64,000 bases of DNA from the NCBI GenBank assembly GCA_013697055.1, contig JACCXK010000101.1, positions 35,055-99,054 on the forward strand, written 5' to 3'. Below are positions 52,185-60,937 of the stretch, one piece after another. A program made the translations under genes and the position numbers. The notes below the pieces were generated by a model. The model did no database searches, was not told the DNA's origin, and worked only from the letters and a program-made list of their open reading frames with translations. The stretch is from Alphaproteobacteria bacterium. Lineage in GTDB: Bacteria > Pseudomonadota > Alphaproteobacteria > Micropepsales > Micropepsaceae. Within the stretch, counting starts at the first letter, position 1; each line of letters begins with the position of its first letter.

Positions 52185-52547
52185 GTGCCAAATAATCGCG
52201 TTTTGACCACGGCAGAACAGGAAACTTTGGAGAAGCTATCCATAGGCATCCTGGACCTTTGCGATGTGTCTGGGGTGAAAGATGGCGACCTGATTACGCA
52301 GGCCGCAATTTCCTGTTGCGCTGCTATTGTTGCTTCCAAAATTTCAGAGGATGTGCGGGGACCTGATCTAGAGGCAGCAGTTGCCCGCGCGGGCAGTGCC
52401 CTTAGCCGAGAAATCACCGCGGCTGTGCTGCGACATCGGAATGCTGGTGGGAGCCGGGCGGCGCTAGTGTCACAGAAAGTATTCGACCACCGCGTCAATT
52501 CACTCACCAGGACAGAAAAAGTGAAAGCAAAGCAGCTAACAGGATGA
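52185..52547 (+). CDS. Hypothetical helical protein
   Basis: 120 aa, GTG start with AGGGAT upstream. Entirely helical by composition ('EQETLEKLSIGILDLCDVSG', 'AAVARAGSALSREITAAVLR'), soluble, with CC in 'ISCCAAIVA'. No family recognised. Confidence 0.45.
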   Translation: MPNNRVLTTAEQETLEKLSIGILDLCDVSGVKDGDLITQAAISCCAAIVASKISEDVRGPDLEAAVARAGSALSREITAAVLRHRNAGGSRAALVSQKVFDHRVNSLTRTEKVKAKQLTG

Positions 52548-52820
52548 CAGCGCAGTAGCAGAGGCAGCGCCTCTCCGCGTTCCTGATCACAACAGTCTTG
52601 ATCTTACGCACCTGCGAAGTTTAGTTGCATCGGTGCCGTTAACCTTGCCCGATTTCATAATTTGCTTAACGAGCAGATTCCCAGCGGAATCTGAGGACCG
52701 CGCACTGCAAGGGGTGACGACCGATTAGCCTAGTTGAGCTGACCGACTCACGGTAGATGCTCAGCTACCGGACGGTTCGAGGCGCCGGTGGGTTTACATT
52801 CACCGCGCACAGCGCGAGCC

Positions 52821-53186
52821 TTATCGTGTCGCCTTCCCCATCCATAGTCGTTTGAGATAGGATAGAGACGGGTCAACAATCTCAGACAGCGGGTATATTT
52901 TCTTAAATGTGACGCCGATGTTATTAGCGTCTTGCCAAACAACTTTGGCATCGTAAGCAACACGGTCGCGAATATTTATGAGATAAAAGTCGCTGGGAAA
53001 CTGAGTGTGCTTGCCGACGTCAATTCGCGCTCCCGTTTCCGACAGGTTGCGAATGTTGCATTCGAAACTGAAGTTCCCGCCGGCGTAAGTTACTATTGCT
53101 GAAAACAGCACGCGCTTGCGCGATTTGGGGCGGCGCTCCGAAGGTGGTGGCATCCCGCCTGGTCCGGTGTTCACACTGTTTCTCAA
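52821..53186 (-). CDS. PilZ-domain protein
   Basis: 121 aa. 'SRKRVLFSAIVTYAGGNFSF' contains the RxxxR-like c-di-GMP switch (here R-K-R), 'CNIRNLSETGARIDVGK' matches the 'xxDxSxxGxxx' second motif with Asp replaced by Asn, and 'NIGVTFKKIY' is the closing strand. Probably binds c-di-GMP, though both ligand motifs are slightly off and affinity is uncertain. Stand-alone PilZ adaptors adjust motility, EPS or protein surface traits. Confidence 0.78.
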   Translation of the reverse strand: MRNSVNTGPGGMPPPSERRPKSRKRVLFSAIVTYAGGNFSFECNIRNLSETGARIDVGKHTQFPSDFYLINIRDRVAYDAKVVWQDANNIGVTFKKIYPLSEIVDPSLSYLKRLWMGKATR

Positions 53187-53195
53187 AATTAGGCG

Positions 53196-53363
53196 TTACC
53201 GCTTCTTTTTCGGAGCGCGCGTAATCTTGTCGGCCATATCGCCGACTTCTTGGTTGCTTGCTTCATTCCTGCTTGTGGCGGCGCGATACACCGCATCCTT
53301 CAGCAGCTTGCCAGGCGGCTTTTTGGACTTCGGCGGCTTCTGGCCTTGGCGTCTTTTAAGCAT
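53196..53363 (-). CDS. 55-aa basic small protein
   Basis: Not in the ORF track. Reads 'MLKRRQGQKPPKSKKPPGKL' then 'LKDAVYRAATSRNEASN' and ends 'APKKKR'. The ATG overlaps the end of the upstream 63-aa gene by 8 bp in another frame, so the two look translationally coupled. Rich in Lys/Arg; may bind nucleic acid. Confidence 0.5.
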   Translation of the reverse strand: MLKRRQGQKPPKSKKPPGKLLKDAVYRAATSRNEASNQEVGDMADKITRAPKKKR

Positions 53364-53547
53364 GTCTACTCACCATTGCCTTCGGTGTGCCTTGTAAGTC
53401 CTCGGCGTCCATGATGGCAGCGGTCTCCGCATCGTACTTCTTGAGACCTTCTGATGCGAAATTAGTAGCAGCCTCCAGAGAGCCGCTGAATGTCTCAGTT
53501 CCCGCAGGCAACTCAAGATCTTTTAGAAACCGAATGACGAAAGGCAT
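53356..53547 (-). CDS. 63-aa small hypothetical protein
   Basis: 'MPFVIRFLKDLELPAGTETF' then 'AATNFASEGLKKYDAETAAI'. A compact alpha/beta sequence with no family. The overlapping start of the basic 55-aa gene suggests an operon, and the pair could be a small toxin/antitoxin- or regulator-like unit, which is only inference. Confidence 0.5.
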   Translation of the reverse strand: MPFVIRFLKDLELPAGTETFSGSLEAATNFASEGLKKYDAETAAIMDAEDLQGTPKAMVSRHA

Positions 53548-53626
53548 TTGGCTACCGTAGGCCGGCCTTCAAGGGCGTGCAATCGGCATCGACACGCAAA
53601 ATGTAACCCGCGACCAACGCATCCTA

Positions 53627-54025
53627 TCAGGGCGCCTTCGCCAGCAGCATAATCTCGACACGCGTGTCGCCCGCTAGTCCCGCATCCAGTTTTGCGTCTG
53701 GAAGGGAAGATCGGGCAATCAGCGTAGCCGGGACGCCCTTAGAGATTAGGCCTGCGCGGATTACCTCAAACCTGGCTTCAGCCAGCCGGACGTTATCCCC
53801 CACTGCCACGCCAGACGCGAGCGCCACCGAAGGCGGGTGTGTTTTCCGGATCGCAGCGGCCGCTTGATCAATCATCTGCCGGGACTCAGGCGTAATATCC
53901 GCCGACCCTTGATGAAAAAAGACGATGTAAATGGGAGATGGCTGCGAAGGATTGCTAGCACAGGCCGCAAGGAGGCCAAACATGACTGAAGCGGCCGAGA
54001 CCCGGAACCAGTGACCTAAATTCAT
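53627..54025 (-). CDS. OmpA-like lipoprotein
   Basis: About 132 aa from ATG 54025. Lipobox 'FGLLAACASN' (Cys about residue 24), then an OmpA-C-like periplasmic domain: 'FFHQGSADITPESRQMIDQA' near residue 39 and 'RLAEARFEVIRAGLISKGVP'. Peptidoglycan-binding contacts are partly preserved ('RVEIML' at the end). Shorter than most OmpA-family lipoproteins. Confidence 0.78.
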   Translation of the reverse strand: MNLGHWFRVSAASVMFGLLAACASNPSQPSPIYIVFFHQGSADITPESRQMIDQAAAAIRKTHPPSVALASGVAVGDNVRLAEARFEVIRAGLISKGVPATLIARSSLPDAKLDAGLAGDTRVEIMLLAKAP

Positions 54026-54267
54026 GTTCAATCCCCCGCGCTACATCTTCATACTATGGCTTTGGGTAACTTGTCACCCGCGGGCTTTTGATTGCGGCCG
54101 AGACAGTGGGGTCAGCTTCTGGCGCTGCGCGGTCTCGCAATTGAATAGGCTTAGTTCTAGTGGAAAGGCTTCGGCGGCGGTCTCGCAAAGTCGTGCGGAA
54201 CCGCCGCCGGCCTCGTCAACATAAAGACGCATCGGCGGATGAGGGCGCGGGGTCTGACTGACTAACG

Positions 54268-54447
54268 CTATTTCTTCTTAGCCTTCTTCTTTGCCTTCGA
54301 CTTCTTGACTTTCTTGGCCTTCACCGGCTTTGCCGCCTTTTTCGTCTTGGTCTTTTTCGACTTGGTTTTCTTTTTGGACTTCGTGGTCGGTTTACCCATC
54401 CACAGTTCTTCAACACGATCCATGATTGTTGGAGACTTCTTCGCCAT
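54268..54447 (-). CDS. Lys-rich histone-like small protein 1
   Basis: 59 aa from ATG 54447. A short N-terminal helix ('MAKKSPTIMDRVEELWMGKP') is followed by about 40 residues that are nearly all Lys, Thr, Ser, Ala and Val ('KAAKPVKAKKVKKSKAKKKA'). Resembles the tails of H1-like bacterial DNA-binding proteins and the Lys-rich protein at 60938. Confidence 0.7.
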   Translation of the reverse strand: MAKKSPTIMDRVEELWMGKPTTKSKKKTKSKKTKTKKAAKPVKAKKVKKSKAKKKAKKK

Positions 54448-54610
54448 TTCAGATCCTCTAGGTCTACGAAAACACCGCACCGCGAGTCGGCATTGATTCG
54501 CAAGCTATCCAAACGGCCAAGGGCCTCTGGTGACTCTCGGCGGAGGCGGTTCTGCCCGTGACCGACTCGAGCTAATATCGGGAGTGGTCATAGTTGATCT
54601 GGGGATTGGC

Positions 54611-55282
54611 ATGTACATGTCCGGGCTTTTGACGGCCACAGTATTGTTCGCCATGGCTAGCGTGGGAAGCGCCAATGCGGCCGTGATTTACAGTAATGAG
54701 CCATCCGGCTTCAGTATTGGTAATTGCAGCTTTAGCACCACCTGTGCCGCTACGGCGGGCGCAGGCAACGATTTTGCCGCTCAGGCTTTTTCGTTGGCTT
54801 CTGCAGCGACAATCACGGCCGGTAGCTTCGAAGAGCTCGATAAAAACACTTCGTCTACCAGCGTGAACTATCGGTTTTACGCCGGCGTCGCTGGCCTCCC
54901 TGGCGGTCCCGCGCTATTCAGCGGGTCGAGTGCGATTACCGCAACCTCGGAGGGCTCTGACGTCAATTACAATCACGGCCTCGAATCCTTTTCTATCGCG
55001 TCCGTGACTCTGGGGCCCGGCAACTACTTTTTCGCCTTTCAAGCAGTGTCTCCCGTGTTTGAAACCTATTTGGCGGAGGGCCTGGTGAACATAGGAGCAG
55101 CGGAAACTCATAACGGTGGAGCAACTTGGTCGGCGAGCTATGCAGGTTTCGGCGGCGTCGCTGTTGCGCTTTTTAGTGACGCTACCGCGGTACCCGAGCC
55201 TCTGACGGTATCGCTTTTCGGGGTCGGTCTTGCAGGAGCGGTGGCGACCCGGCGGCGCCGCAAGGAGATGCAGGAAGCCTGA
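54611..55282 (+). CDS. PEP-CTERM sorting-domain protein 5
   Basis: 223 aa from ATG 54611 with GGGGAT upstream, starting a signal peptide (MYMSGLLTATVLFAMASVGS then ANA). The mature part is Ser/Ala/Gly-rich with Cys in 'GNCSFSTTCAAT' and 'VNYRFYAGVAGLPGGPALFS', as in a secreted jellyroll. The tail 'AVPEPLTVSLFGVGLAGAVA' and 'RRRRKEMQEA' is the exosortase signal. No sigma-54 site was found in the 160 bp upstream, unlike the other four. Confidence 0.9.
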   Translation: MYMSGLLTATVLFAMASVGSANAAVIYSNEPSGFSIGNCSFSTTCAATAGAGNDFAAQAFSLASAATITAGSFEELDKNTSSTSVNYRFYAGVAGLPGGPALFSGSSAITATSEGSDVNYNHGLESFSIASVTLGPGNYFFAFQAVSPVFETYLAEGLVNIGAAETHNGGATWSASYAGFGGVAVALFSDATAVPEPLTVSLFGVGLAGAVATRRRRKEMQEA

Positions 55283-55305
55283 TTAGGCCAGCCCTGTTCC
55301 AAAAG

Positions 55306-55335
55306 CGGCGCTTCTCGGGCGCCGTTTTCTTTTTT
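55306..55335 (+). terminator. Rho-independent terminator after PEP-CTERM gene 5
   Basis: cggcgc / gcgccg stem with a longer loop, followed by TTTTCTTTTTT. Confidence 0.85.
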
Positions 55336-55428
55336 ACGGCAGGCACGCGCTATCTTGAACGATGGTTGAGAGCTGCAGAAATCCCGCACTGAAACGGGGC
55401 GCTGGACCCAGACGGGGCCGCTGGACAG

Positions 55429-55572
55429 TTAACCGACTAGCGAAAATAGAAACAGCCCGACAATTACTACAGCGATGGCGCCCTTAGCCGATACCCGAAA
55501 TTGCCCCATCCAGTCGTAGCTGGCGGAGATTTCGCAACGGATCAAGGAGCCCAAGATGCTTTTCCAGCTCAT
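55429..55572 (-). CDS. 47-aa membrane peptide
   Basis: ATG 55572 preceded by GAGAGAA. 'MSWKSILGSLIRCEISASYD' then one helix 'AIAVVIVGLFLFSLVG' at the C-terminus. Tail-anchored appearance; no family. Confidence 0.45.
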   Translation of the reverse strand: MSWKSILGSLIRCEISASYDWMGQFRVSAKGAIAVVIVGLFLFSLVG

Positions 55573-55688
55573 GGGTTCTCTCTCAGATTTGGGAAGGCGA
55601 TGGAAAGCGCGACCGCACTTCCTCACCGTGGTAGAATGGTGCCCGAACCTTTATAACGCTGCAACGCTACAGGTAGTGCTCGTAGCTG

Positions 55689-55925
55689 CTAAATGTACGG
55701 GTTGCGCGGAAGGTCGATCACATGCCAACCGTCGCCCTCCATAGCCGTTCGTTGAGCGTCGGTAACCGGAGTATGGAATAGGCACGCCATGAGAAACATC
55801 GAATGATCCAGCCCTAGTCGGCACAGAATATCCCTGAGGGCAATCGTGCGACGCATCTTGCGATAGCGCGGTGAGGTGTTGTTCGCGGGCTCTTTCCAGA
55901 GGTCCGGAGTCCAGGCGTCGTTCAT
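55689..55925 (-). CDS. 78-aa hypothetical protein
   Basis: 'MNDAWTPDLWKEPANNTSPR' then 'HSMFLMACLFHTPVTDAQRT'. Soluble; no family. AAAGG precedes ATG. Confidence 0.5.
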   Translation of the reverse strand: MNDAWTPDLWKEPANNTSPRYRKMRRTIALRDILCRLGLDHSMFLMACLFHTPVTDAQRTAMEGDGWHVIDLPRNPYI

Positions 55926-56066
55926 GCCTTTGGCGGCAGCGCCTATTTCCCGCTGTAAGGATCCAAATCCACCGTTTTGCTTACCGAGCGCTTACCGGCG
56001 CCAGTGCGACAATGCGCTCTGGGGGCGGCGCTTTTCGATAAGTCTTTGTTTTGAATCGGATAAAAT

Positions 56067-56142
56067 TGGTGGAGCCAAGCGGGATCGAACCGCTGACCTC
56101 CTGCATGCCATGCAGGCGCTCTCCCAGCTGAGCTATGGCCCC
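56067..56142 (-). tRNA. tRNA-Ala (anticodon GGC)
   Basis: Minus strand ggggccatagctcagc...cctgcatGGCatgcagg...ggctccacca: 76 nt with complete acceptor, D, anticodon and T stems and an encoded CCA. The 3' end faces the accessory region to the left. Confidence 0.97.
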
Positions 56143-56189
56143 GTACCAATGCGGACCGGTCTGGTGTCCGGTCCGGGCGCTTTTAAAGG

Positions 56190-56696
56190 TTAGGCTTCGT
56201 CCTTGGCAATGCCGGGATCGATGATGCCGCTGACATCGTCTTCCTCGTCTTCGACTTCGCCCAGAAGGTCGTTCTCTTCTTCGTCCTCGTCGTCCTCGAC
56301 CTCGATGTCCTCGATGGCGACTTCCTCGTCGGCATCCACGACAGACATGCCCGATTCAGCTTCGGCTTCTTCTTCCTCGGCGTCCTCGTCCTCGTCCTCG
56401 CCGGTCGCCGCGATCTTCAGCGGCGCCTCGACGACGGTCTCGGCTTCTTCCTCTTCCTCGGACTCGGCGGCTTCGTCCTCGTCCTCGTCTTCTTCCTCGT
56501 CATCCTCGGCATCGGCGGCAGGCACGGCGCCCACGGCGGCCGTCTCTACGGCGCGGCTGCGGCGCTGCTTGAACAGCGCTTCGGGCTCATAGCTGAAACC
56601 GCATTTGGGGCACTCGATGGGCCGCTTGGTGAGGTCGTAAAACCTCGCCGCACAGCTGGGGCACGCCCGTTTGGTTCCAAGATCTGCCTTGACCAA
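56190..56696 (-). CDS. TIGR02300 (FYDLN acid) family protein
   Basis: 168 aa. The N-terminal zinc ribbon 'RACPSCAARFYDLTKRPIEC' with 'PKCGFSYE' is the family signature. The rest is an extremely acidic Glu/Asp tract ('DDEEEDEDEDEAAESEEEEE'). Role unknown; possibly a nucleic-acid or ribosome-related protein given the zinc ribbon. Adjacent to aroA in many alphaproteobacteria, divergent from it here. Confidence 0.93.
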   Translation of the reverse strand: MVKADLGTKRACPSCAARFYDLTKRPIECPKCGFSYEPEALFKQRRSRAVETAAVGAVPAADAEDDEEEDEDEDEAAESEEEEEAETVVEAPLKIAATGEDEDEDAEEEEAEAESGMSVVDADEEVAIEDIEVEDDEDEEENDLLGEVEDEEDDVSGIIDPGIAKDEA

Positions 56697-56781
56697 GATG
56701 ATCTTCCCGTGAAGAAGGGGTTATTGAAGGGGCGCGTTTGCCACGGGTAGCCCCGCCTGTAAAGGTCTTTTGAAGCCCCTG

Positions 56782-58134
56782 ATGCATAACGCCAATTCCG
56801 CCCCGCCCCCCAAGGCTTTAAGCGCCCGCCGCAGCGGCCCCCTCAAGGGCACCGTCCCGGTGCCGGGCGACAAATCCATTTCCCAGCGGGCGCTTATCCT
56901 GGGAGCGCTGGCCGAAGGGGAAACCCGCATTTCCGGGCTTTTGGAGTCCGGCGACGTCCATTCCACCGCCGGCGCCCTGCGCGGCTTTGGCGCCGAACTG
57001 ACCGCCGAAGGCCCCGGCCGCTGGCGGGTGGTCGGCACCGGAGTGGGAAACTGGCGAAGCCCCAGGTCCGAACTGGACTTCGGCAATTCCGGCACCGGCT
57101 CGCGCCTGGTGATGGGCGCCATGGCCACCACGCCGATCACCGCCACCTTCACCGGCGATGCCAGCCTGAAGTCGCGCCCCATGGCGCGCGTGGTGGCGCC
57201 GCTGGAGGCGTTCGGCGTCACCTATGAAGGACAGGGTCCCAAGGCGTTGATGCCGCTGACCCTGCATGGCGCCAGGGATGCCCAGGCGATCGCCGCGGAA
57301 GTAGCCACCGCCTCGGCACAGGTGAAGTCGGCGCTGCTGCTGGCGGCACTGAACGCCAAAGGCGTCAGCCACATCAGCCAAGCCTGGCTGACCCGCGATC
57401 ACAGCGAGAAGATGCTCAAGGCCTTCGGCGCCCGCATCCATGTCACGTCCTGCCATGACGGCGGCGAAACCATCGCCGTGGAAGGCCCTGCGCGCCTCAA
57501 AGGCTGTGCCGTGGAAGTGCCGCGCGATCCGTCTTCGGCCGCCTTCGCCATCGTGGCGGCCCTGATCGTGCCGGGCTCGGAGATTTCACTGCCCGCCATC
57601 CTGCTCAATCCCCGCCGCATCGGGCTCCTGGAGACCTTGCGCGAAATGGGCGCGCATATCGATGTGAAGAATATCCGCTCCAGCGGCGGCGAGGACATCG
57701 GCGACCTGGTGGTGCATCATTCCAGCTTGCGCGGCGTGACGGTGCCGGGCTGGCGCGCGCCGTCCATGATCGATGAATATCCCATCCTCGCCGTGGCCGC
57801 GTCCTTCGCCCAGGGCCGGACGGTGATGCACGGGCTGGAGGAATTGCGGGTCAAGGAAAGCGACCGGCTGGCAGCGATCGTGGCGGGTCTGACGGCCAAT
57901 GGCGTCGCCACCGAAGTTACCGGCGACGATCTGACGGTGATCGGCATGGACGAGGTGCCGGGCGGCGGCACCGTCACCACCCACATGGATCACCGCATCG
58001 CCATGAGCTTCCTGACCATGGGACTGGCGTCGCAGGAGCCGGTGATGGTGGATGACGTCACCATGATCGCCACCTCCTTCCCCGAATATCAGGATTTGAT
58101 GTCCGGTCTCGGCGCGGTTATGGAAGCGCCATGA
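56782..58134 (+). CDS. aroA: 3-phosphoshikimate 1-carboxyvinyltransferase (EPSP synthase)
   Basis: About 450 aa. ATG 56782 is used; TTG 56770 with AAGG upstream is possible. Motifs: 'VPGDKSISQRALILGALAEG' (Lys/Ser for shikimate phosphate), 'LDFGNSGTGSRLVMG' and 'DEYPILAVAASFAQG' with the catalytic Asp/Glu, 'ELRVKESDRL' and 'DHRIAMSF'. 'NSGTGSR' has Gly-Thr where glyphosate-sensitive class I enzymes read 'NAGTAMR', and the protein looks like class II. It joins PEP to shikimate-3-P in the aromatic amino acid pathway. ATGA overlap couples it to cmk. Confidence 0.95.
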   Translation: MHNANSAPPPKALSARRSGPLKGTVPVPGDKSISQRALILGALAEGETRISGLLESGDVHSTAGALRGFGAELTAEGPGRWRVVGTGVGNWRSPRSELDFGNSGTGSRLVMGAMATTPITATFTGDASLKSRPMARVVAPLEAFGVTYEGQGPKALMPLTLHGARDAQAIAAEVATASAQVKSALLLAALNAKGVSHISQAWLTRDHSEKMLKAFGARIHVTSCHDGGETIAVEGPARLKGCAVEVPRDPSSAAFAIVAALIVPGSEISLPAILLNPRRIGLLETLREMGAHIDVKNIRSSGGEDIGDLVVHHSSLRGVTVPGWRAPSMIDEYPILAVAASFAQGRTVMHGLEELRVKESDRLAAIVAGLTANGVATEVTGDDLTVIGMDEVPGGGTVTTHMDHRIAMSFLTMGLASQEPVMVDDVTMIATSFPEYQDLMSGLGAVMEAP

Positions 58135-58799
58135 GCATCGTGATTGCCGTCGACGGCACCGCCGCAAGCGGGAAGGGCACCCTGGCCAAGAAGCTGGCCG
58201 CCCATTTTGGTTTTGCCCATCTGGATTCCGGCGCGCTCTACCGGCTGACCGCGCTCAGCGTGCTGGAGAAGAACGGCGATCCCTCCAGCGAGGCCGATGC
58301 CTTGAAGGGCGCCCAGACCATCGACTTCAACCGCGCCGGCGATCCGGCCATCCGCACCGATATTGTCGGCAAGGCTGCATCCCAGGTAGCCGCCATCCCG
58401 GCGGTGCGCCGGGCGCTGCTGGAGTTCCAGCAGAACTTCCTGGCCCACCCCCCGGGCGGCAGCCCTGGCGCAGTGATGGACGGGCGCGACATTGGCACCG
58501 TCATCTGCCCCAGCGCCGCCGCCAAGCTCTATGTCGATGCCAGGCTGGAAATCCGGGCCCGCCGCCGCTGGTCGGAACTCAAGGCGATGGGAATTCGCCG
58601 GGCCGAACAGGATGTTGTGGCCGAACTGGGGGCGCGGGACGCCGCTGACAAATCCCGTCCGGTCGCCCCCCTGAAACAGGCCCCGGACGCCGACTTGCTG
58701 GATACCTCCGATTTGGGTATAGACGCCGCGTTCGCGGCAGCCCTCGCCCTGGTCTCTCCCAAGGTGAACGGCGCGCTCAAGGACCGCCACAGGGGCTAA
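58131..58799 (+). CDS. cmk: Cytidylate kinase
   Basis: 222 aa. P-loop 'VDGTAASGKGTLAKKLAAHF' at residues 6-25, 'LDSGALYRL' near 32, 'MDGRDIGTVICPSAAAKLYV' near 119 and the lid 'RDAADKSRPVAPLK' near 170. Phosphorylates CMP and dCMP. Order aroA-cmk-rpsA is conserved across many proteobacteria. Confidence 0.96.
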   Translation: MSIVIAVDGTAASGKGTLAKKLAAHFGFAHLDSGALYRLTALSVLEKNGDPSSEADALKGAQTIDFNRAGDPAIRTDIVGKAASQVAAIPAVRRALLEFQQNFLAHPPGGSPGAVMDGRDIGTVICPSAAAKLYVDARLEIRARRRWSELKAMGIRRAEQDVVAELGARDAADKSRPVAPLKQAPDADLLDTSDLGIDAAFAAALALVSPKVNGALKDRHRG

Positions 58800-58928
58800 G
58801 GAGGCCCGGCGGCCTAAAAGGGCATTCCGCTTACTTATCCAAAACCAAATCGCCCAGGCATCCCGCCTGGGAAGTCCGCCGCAGCATCGCTGCCGGTTGG
58901 CATGCATGACGTACAGGAACTTACCCGA

Positions 58929-60701
58929 ATGGCTCGCGCCGCAACCAAAGAACGCACCACCACCACCGAATCCATGGCCACTCCCTCCCGCGACGATTTC
59001 GCGGCGATGCTGGAGCAGAGCTTCGAAACCCAGTCACCGCAGGAAGGCCAGGTCATCAAGGGCACCATCGTTGCCATTGAGAACGACTTCGCCATGGTGG
59101 ACGTCGGCCTCAAGACCGAAGGCCGCATCTCCCTCAAGGAATTCGCCATGCCGGGCGTCCCCGCCGACATCAAGGTGGGCGACACGGTGGAAGTTTACCT
59201 GGAGCGCGTCGAGAACGCCCTGGGCGAAGCTGTCCTGAGCCGCGACAAGGCCCGCCGCGAGGAAAGCTGGATCAAGCTGGAAAAGGCCTTCACCGACGTG
59301 ACCCGTGTCACCGGCGTGATCTTCGGCCGCGTCAAGGGCGGCTTCACCGTCGATCTGGACGGCGCCGTGGCCTTCCTGCCCGGCAGCCAGGTTGACGTGC
59401 GCCCCATGCGCGATGTCGGCCCGCTGATGAACCAGCCGCAGCTGTTCCAGATCCTCAAGATGGATCGCCGCCGCGGCAACATCGTGGTGTCCCGCCGCGC
59501 CGTGCTCGAAGAGCGCCGCGCCGAGGAACGCACCTCGCTGGTCGCCAGCTTGCAGGAAAAGCAGATCGTCGAAGGCGTGGTCAAGAACATCACCGACTAT
59601 GGCGCCTTCGTGGACCTGGGCGGCGTGGATGGCCTGTTGCACGTCACCGACATCGCCTGGCGCCGCGTCTCCCACCCGACCGAAGTCCTGTCGGTGGGCC
59701 AGACCGTCACCGTGCAGATCATCAAGATCAACCACGAAACCCAGCGCATCAGCCTGGGCATGAAGCAGCTCCAGACCGATCCCTGGGAAGGCGTCGCCGT
59801 CAAGTATCCGGTGGGCGTGCAGTTCAAGGGCAAGGTCACCAACGTCACCGACTATGGCGCCTTTGTGGAGCTGGAGCCGGGTGTCGAAGGCCTGGTCCAT
59901 GTCTCGGAAATGTCCTGGGTCAAGAAGAACATGGCCCCCTCCAAGCTGGTCACCCCCGGCACGGATGTGGATGTGGCCGTGCTGGAAGTGGATTCCAACA
60001 AGCGCCGCATCAGCCTCGGCCTGAAGCAGACCCAGGAAAACCCCTGGAATGCCTTCACCGCCAACCATCCGGCGGGCACGGTCATCGAGGGCGAGATCAA
60101 GTCGATCACCGAATTCGGCCTGTTCATCGGCCTGGATTCGGATATCGACGGCATGGTCCATCTGTCGGACCTGTCCTGGAACACCCCGGGCGAAGAAGCC
60201 ATCAAGACCTATGAAAAGGGCCAGGTGGTCAAGGCCAAGGTGTTGGACATCGATATCGAAAAGGAACGCGTTTCGCTCGGCATCAAGCAGCTCGAAAACG
60301 ACCCGATCGAGAAGGCCGGCCCCTCGGGCGGCGGCCTGCGCAAGGGTTCGGTCGTTACCGGTTCGGTCACGGAAGTCAATGACGGCGGCATCGAAGTGGA
60401 AATCGAAGGCGGCGTGCGCGCCTTCATCCGCCGTGCCGACCTGGCCCGCGACCGCAACGACCAGCGCCCCGAACGCTTCGGCAAGGGCGACAAGGTCGAC
60501 GCGCTGGTGACCAGCATCGACAAGGCCAGCCGCAAGGTCAGCCTGTCGATCAAGGCCCGCGAAATCTCGGAAGAGAAGGACGCCGTGGCGCAGTTCGGGT
60601 CTTCGGACTCGGGCGCCAGCCTTGGCGACATCCTGGGTGCGGCTCTCAAGAAGAAGACCCCGAAGAAGAAGGGTGCCGCTGCCGACGCCGACGAGGAGTG
60701 A
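58929..60701 (+). CDS. rpsA: 30S ribosomal protein S1
   Basis: About 590 aa. ATG 58929 is a choice among 58902, 58929 and 58974 ('MATPSRDDFAAMLEQSF', the usual alphaproteobacterial start). Six S1 (OB) domains; repeats such as 'NITDYGAFVDLGGVDGLLHV' and 'NVTDYGAFVELEPGVEGLVH' are obvious. Binds mRNA and helps initiation. Ends in a short basic/acidic tail ('LKKKTPKKKGAAADADEE'). The ihfB gene that often follows rpsA is not here; a terminator and a Lys-rich gene follow. Confidence 0.96.
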   Translation: MARAATKERTTTTESMATPSRDDFAAMLEQSFETQSPQEGQVIKGTIVAIENDFAMVDVGLKTEGRISLKEFAMPGVPADIKVGDTVEVYLERVENALGEAVLSRDKARREESWIKLEKAFTDVTRVTGVIFGRVKGGFTVDLDGAVAFLPGSQVDVRPMRDVGPLMNQPQLFQILKMDRRRGNIVVSRRAVLEERRAEERTSLVASLQEKQIVEGVVKNITDYGAFVDLGGVDGLLHVTDIAWRRVSHPTEVLSVGQTVTVQIIKINHETQRISLGMKQLQTDPWEGVAVKYPVGVQFKGKVTNVTDYGAFVELEPGVEGLVHVSEMSWVKKNMAPSKLVTPGTDVDVAVLEVDSNKRRISLGLKQTQENPWNAFTANHPAGTVIEGEIKSITEFGLFIGLDSDIDGMVHLSDLSWNTPGEEAIKTYEKGQVVKAKVLDIDIEKERVSLGIKQLENDPIEKAGPSGGGLRKGSVVTGSVTEVNDGGIEVEIEGGVRAFIRRADLARDRNDQRPERFGKGDKVDALVTSIDKASRKVSLSIKAREISEEKDAVAQFGSSDSGASLGDILGAALKKKTPKKKGAAADADEE

Positions 60702-60791
60702 GGCGGATAAGCGAAAGCTCCAGTGGAGCTTTTGCCCGCCGAACGCCAAGCCAAGCGTAGCTTGGCGCGGCAGTAGGGCATCGCAAAATCA

Positions 60792-60822
60792 GGGCGCAGG
60801 CAGCAATGCCTGCGCCCTTTTT
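60792..60822 (+). terminator. Rho-independent terminator after rpsA
   Basis: Perfect 11-bp stem gggcgcaggca / tgcctgcgccc, loop gcaa, then TTTTT. A second hairpin (cgccaagc/gcttggcg) lies at about 60750-60773. Confidence 0.92.
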
Positions 60823-60937
60823 GCTGGCCCCCGCGTGAACGCTTTTGGCCTTCAAGCGTGCAGATAACGATTGGGAAATTTGGTTCCCATTCAGAATCAC
60901 TCTAGCAATTCACCCATCACTGATGAGGAGTTGAATC

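Noticed and set aside
56230-56500. Long CT/TC-rich tract resembling a simple repeat or CRISPR-like array
   Set aside because: It is the codon run of the Glu/Asp tract of the TIGR02300 protein; there are no spacers or uniform repeats.
59034-60749. 571-aa minus-strand ORF opposite rpsA
   Set aside because: Shadow of the six-repeat S1 gene; its apparent repeats mirror the S1 repeats.
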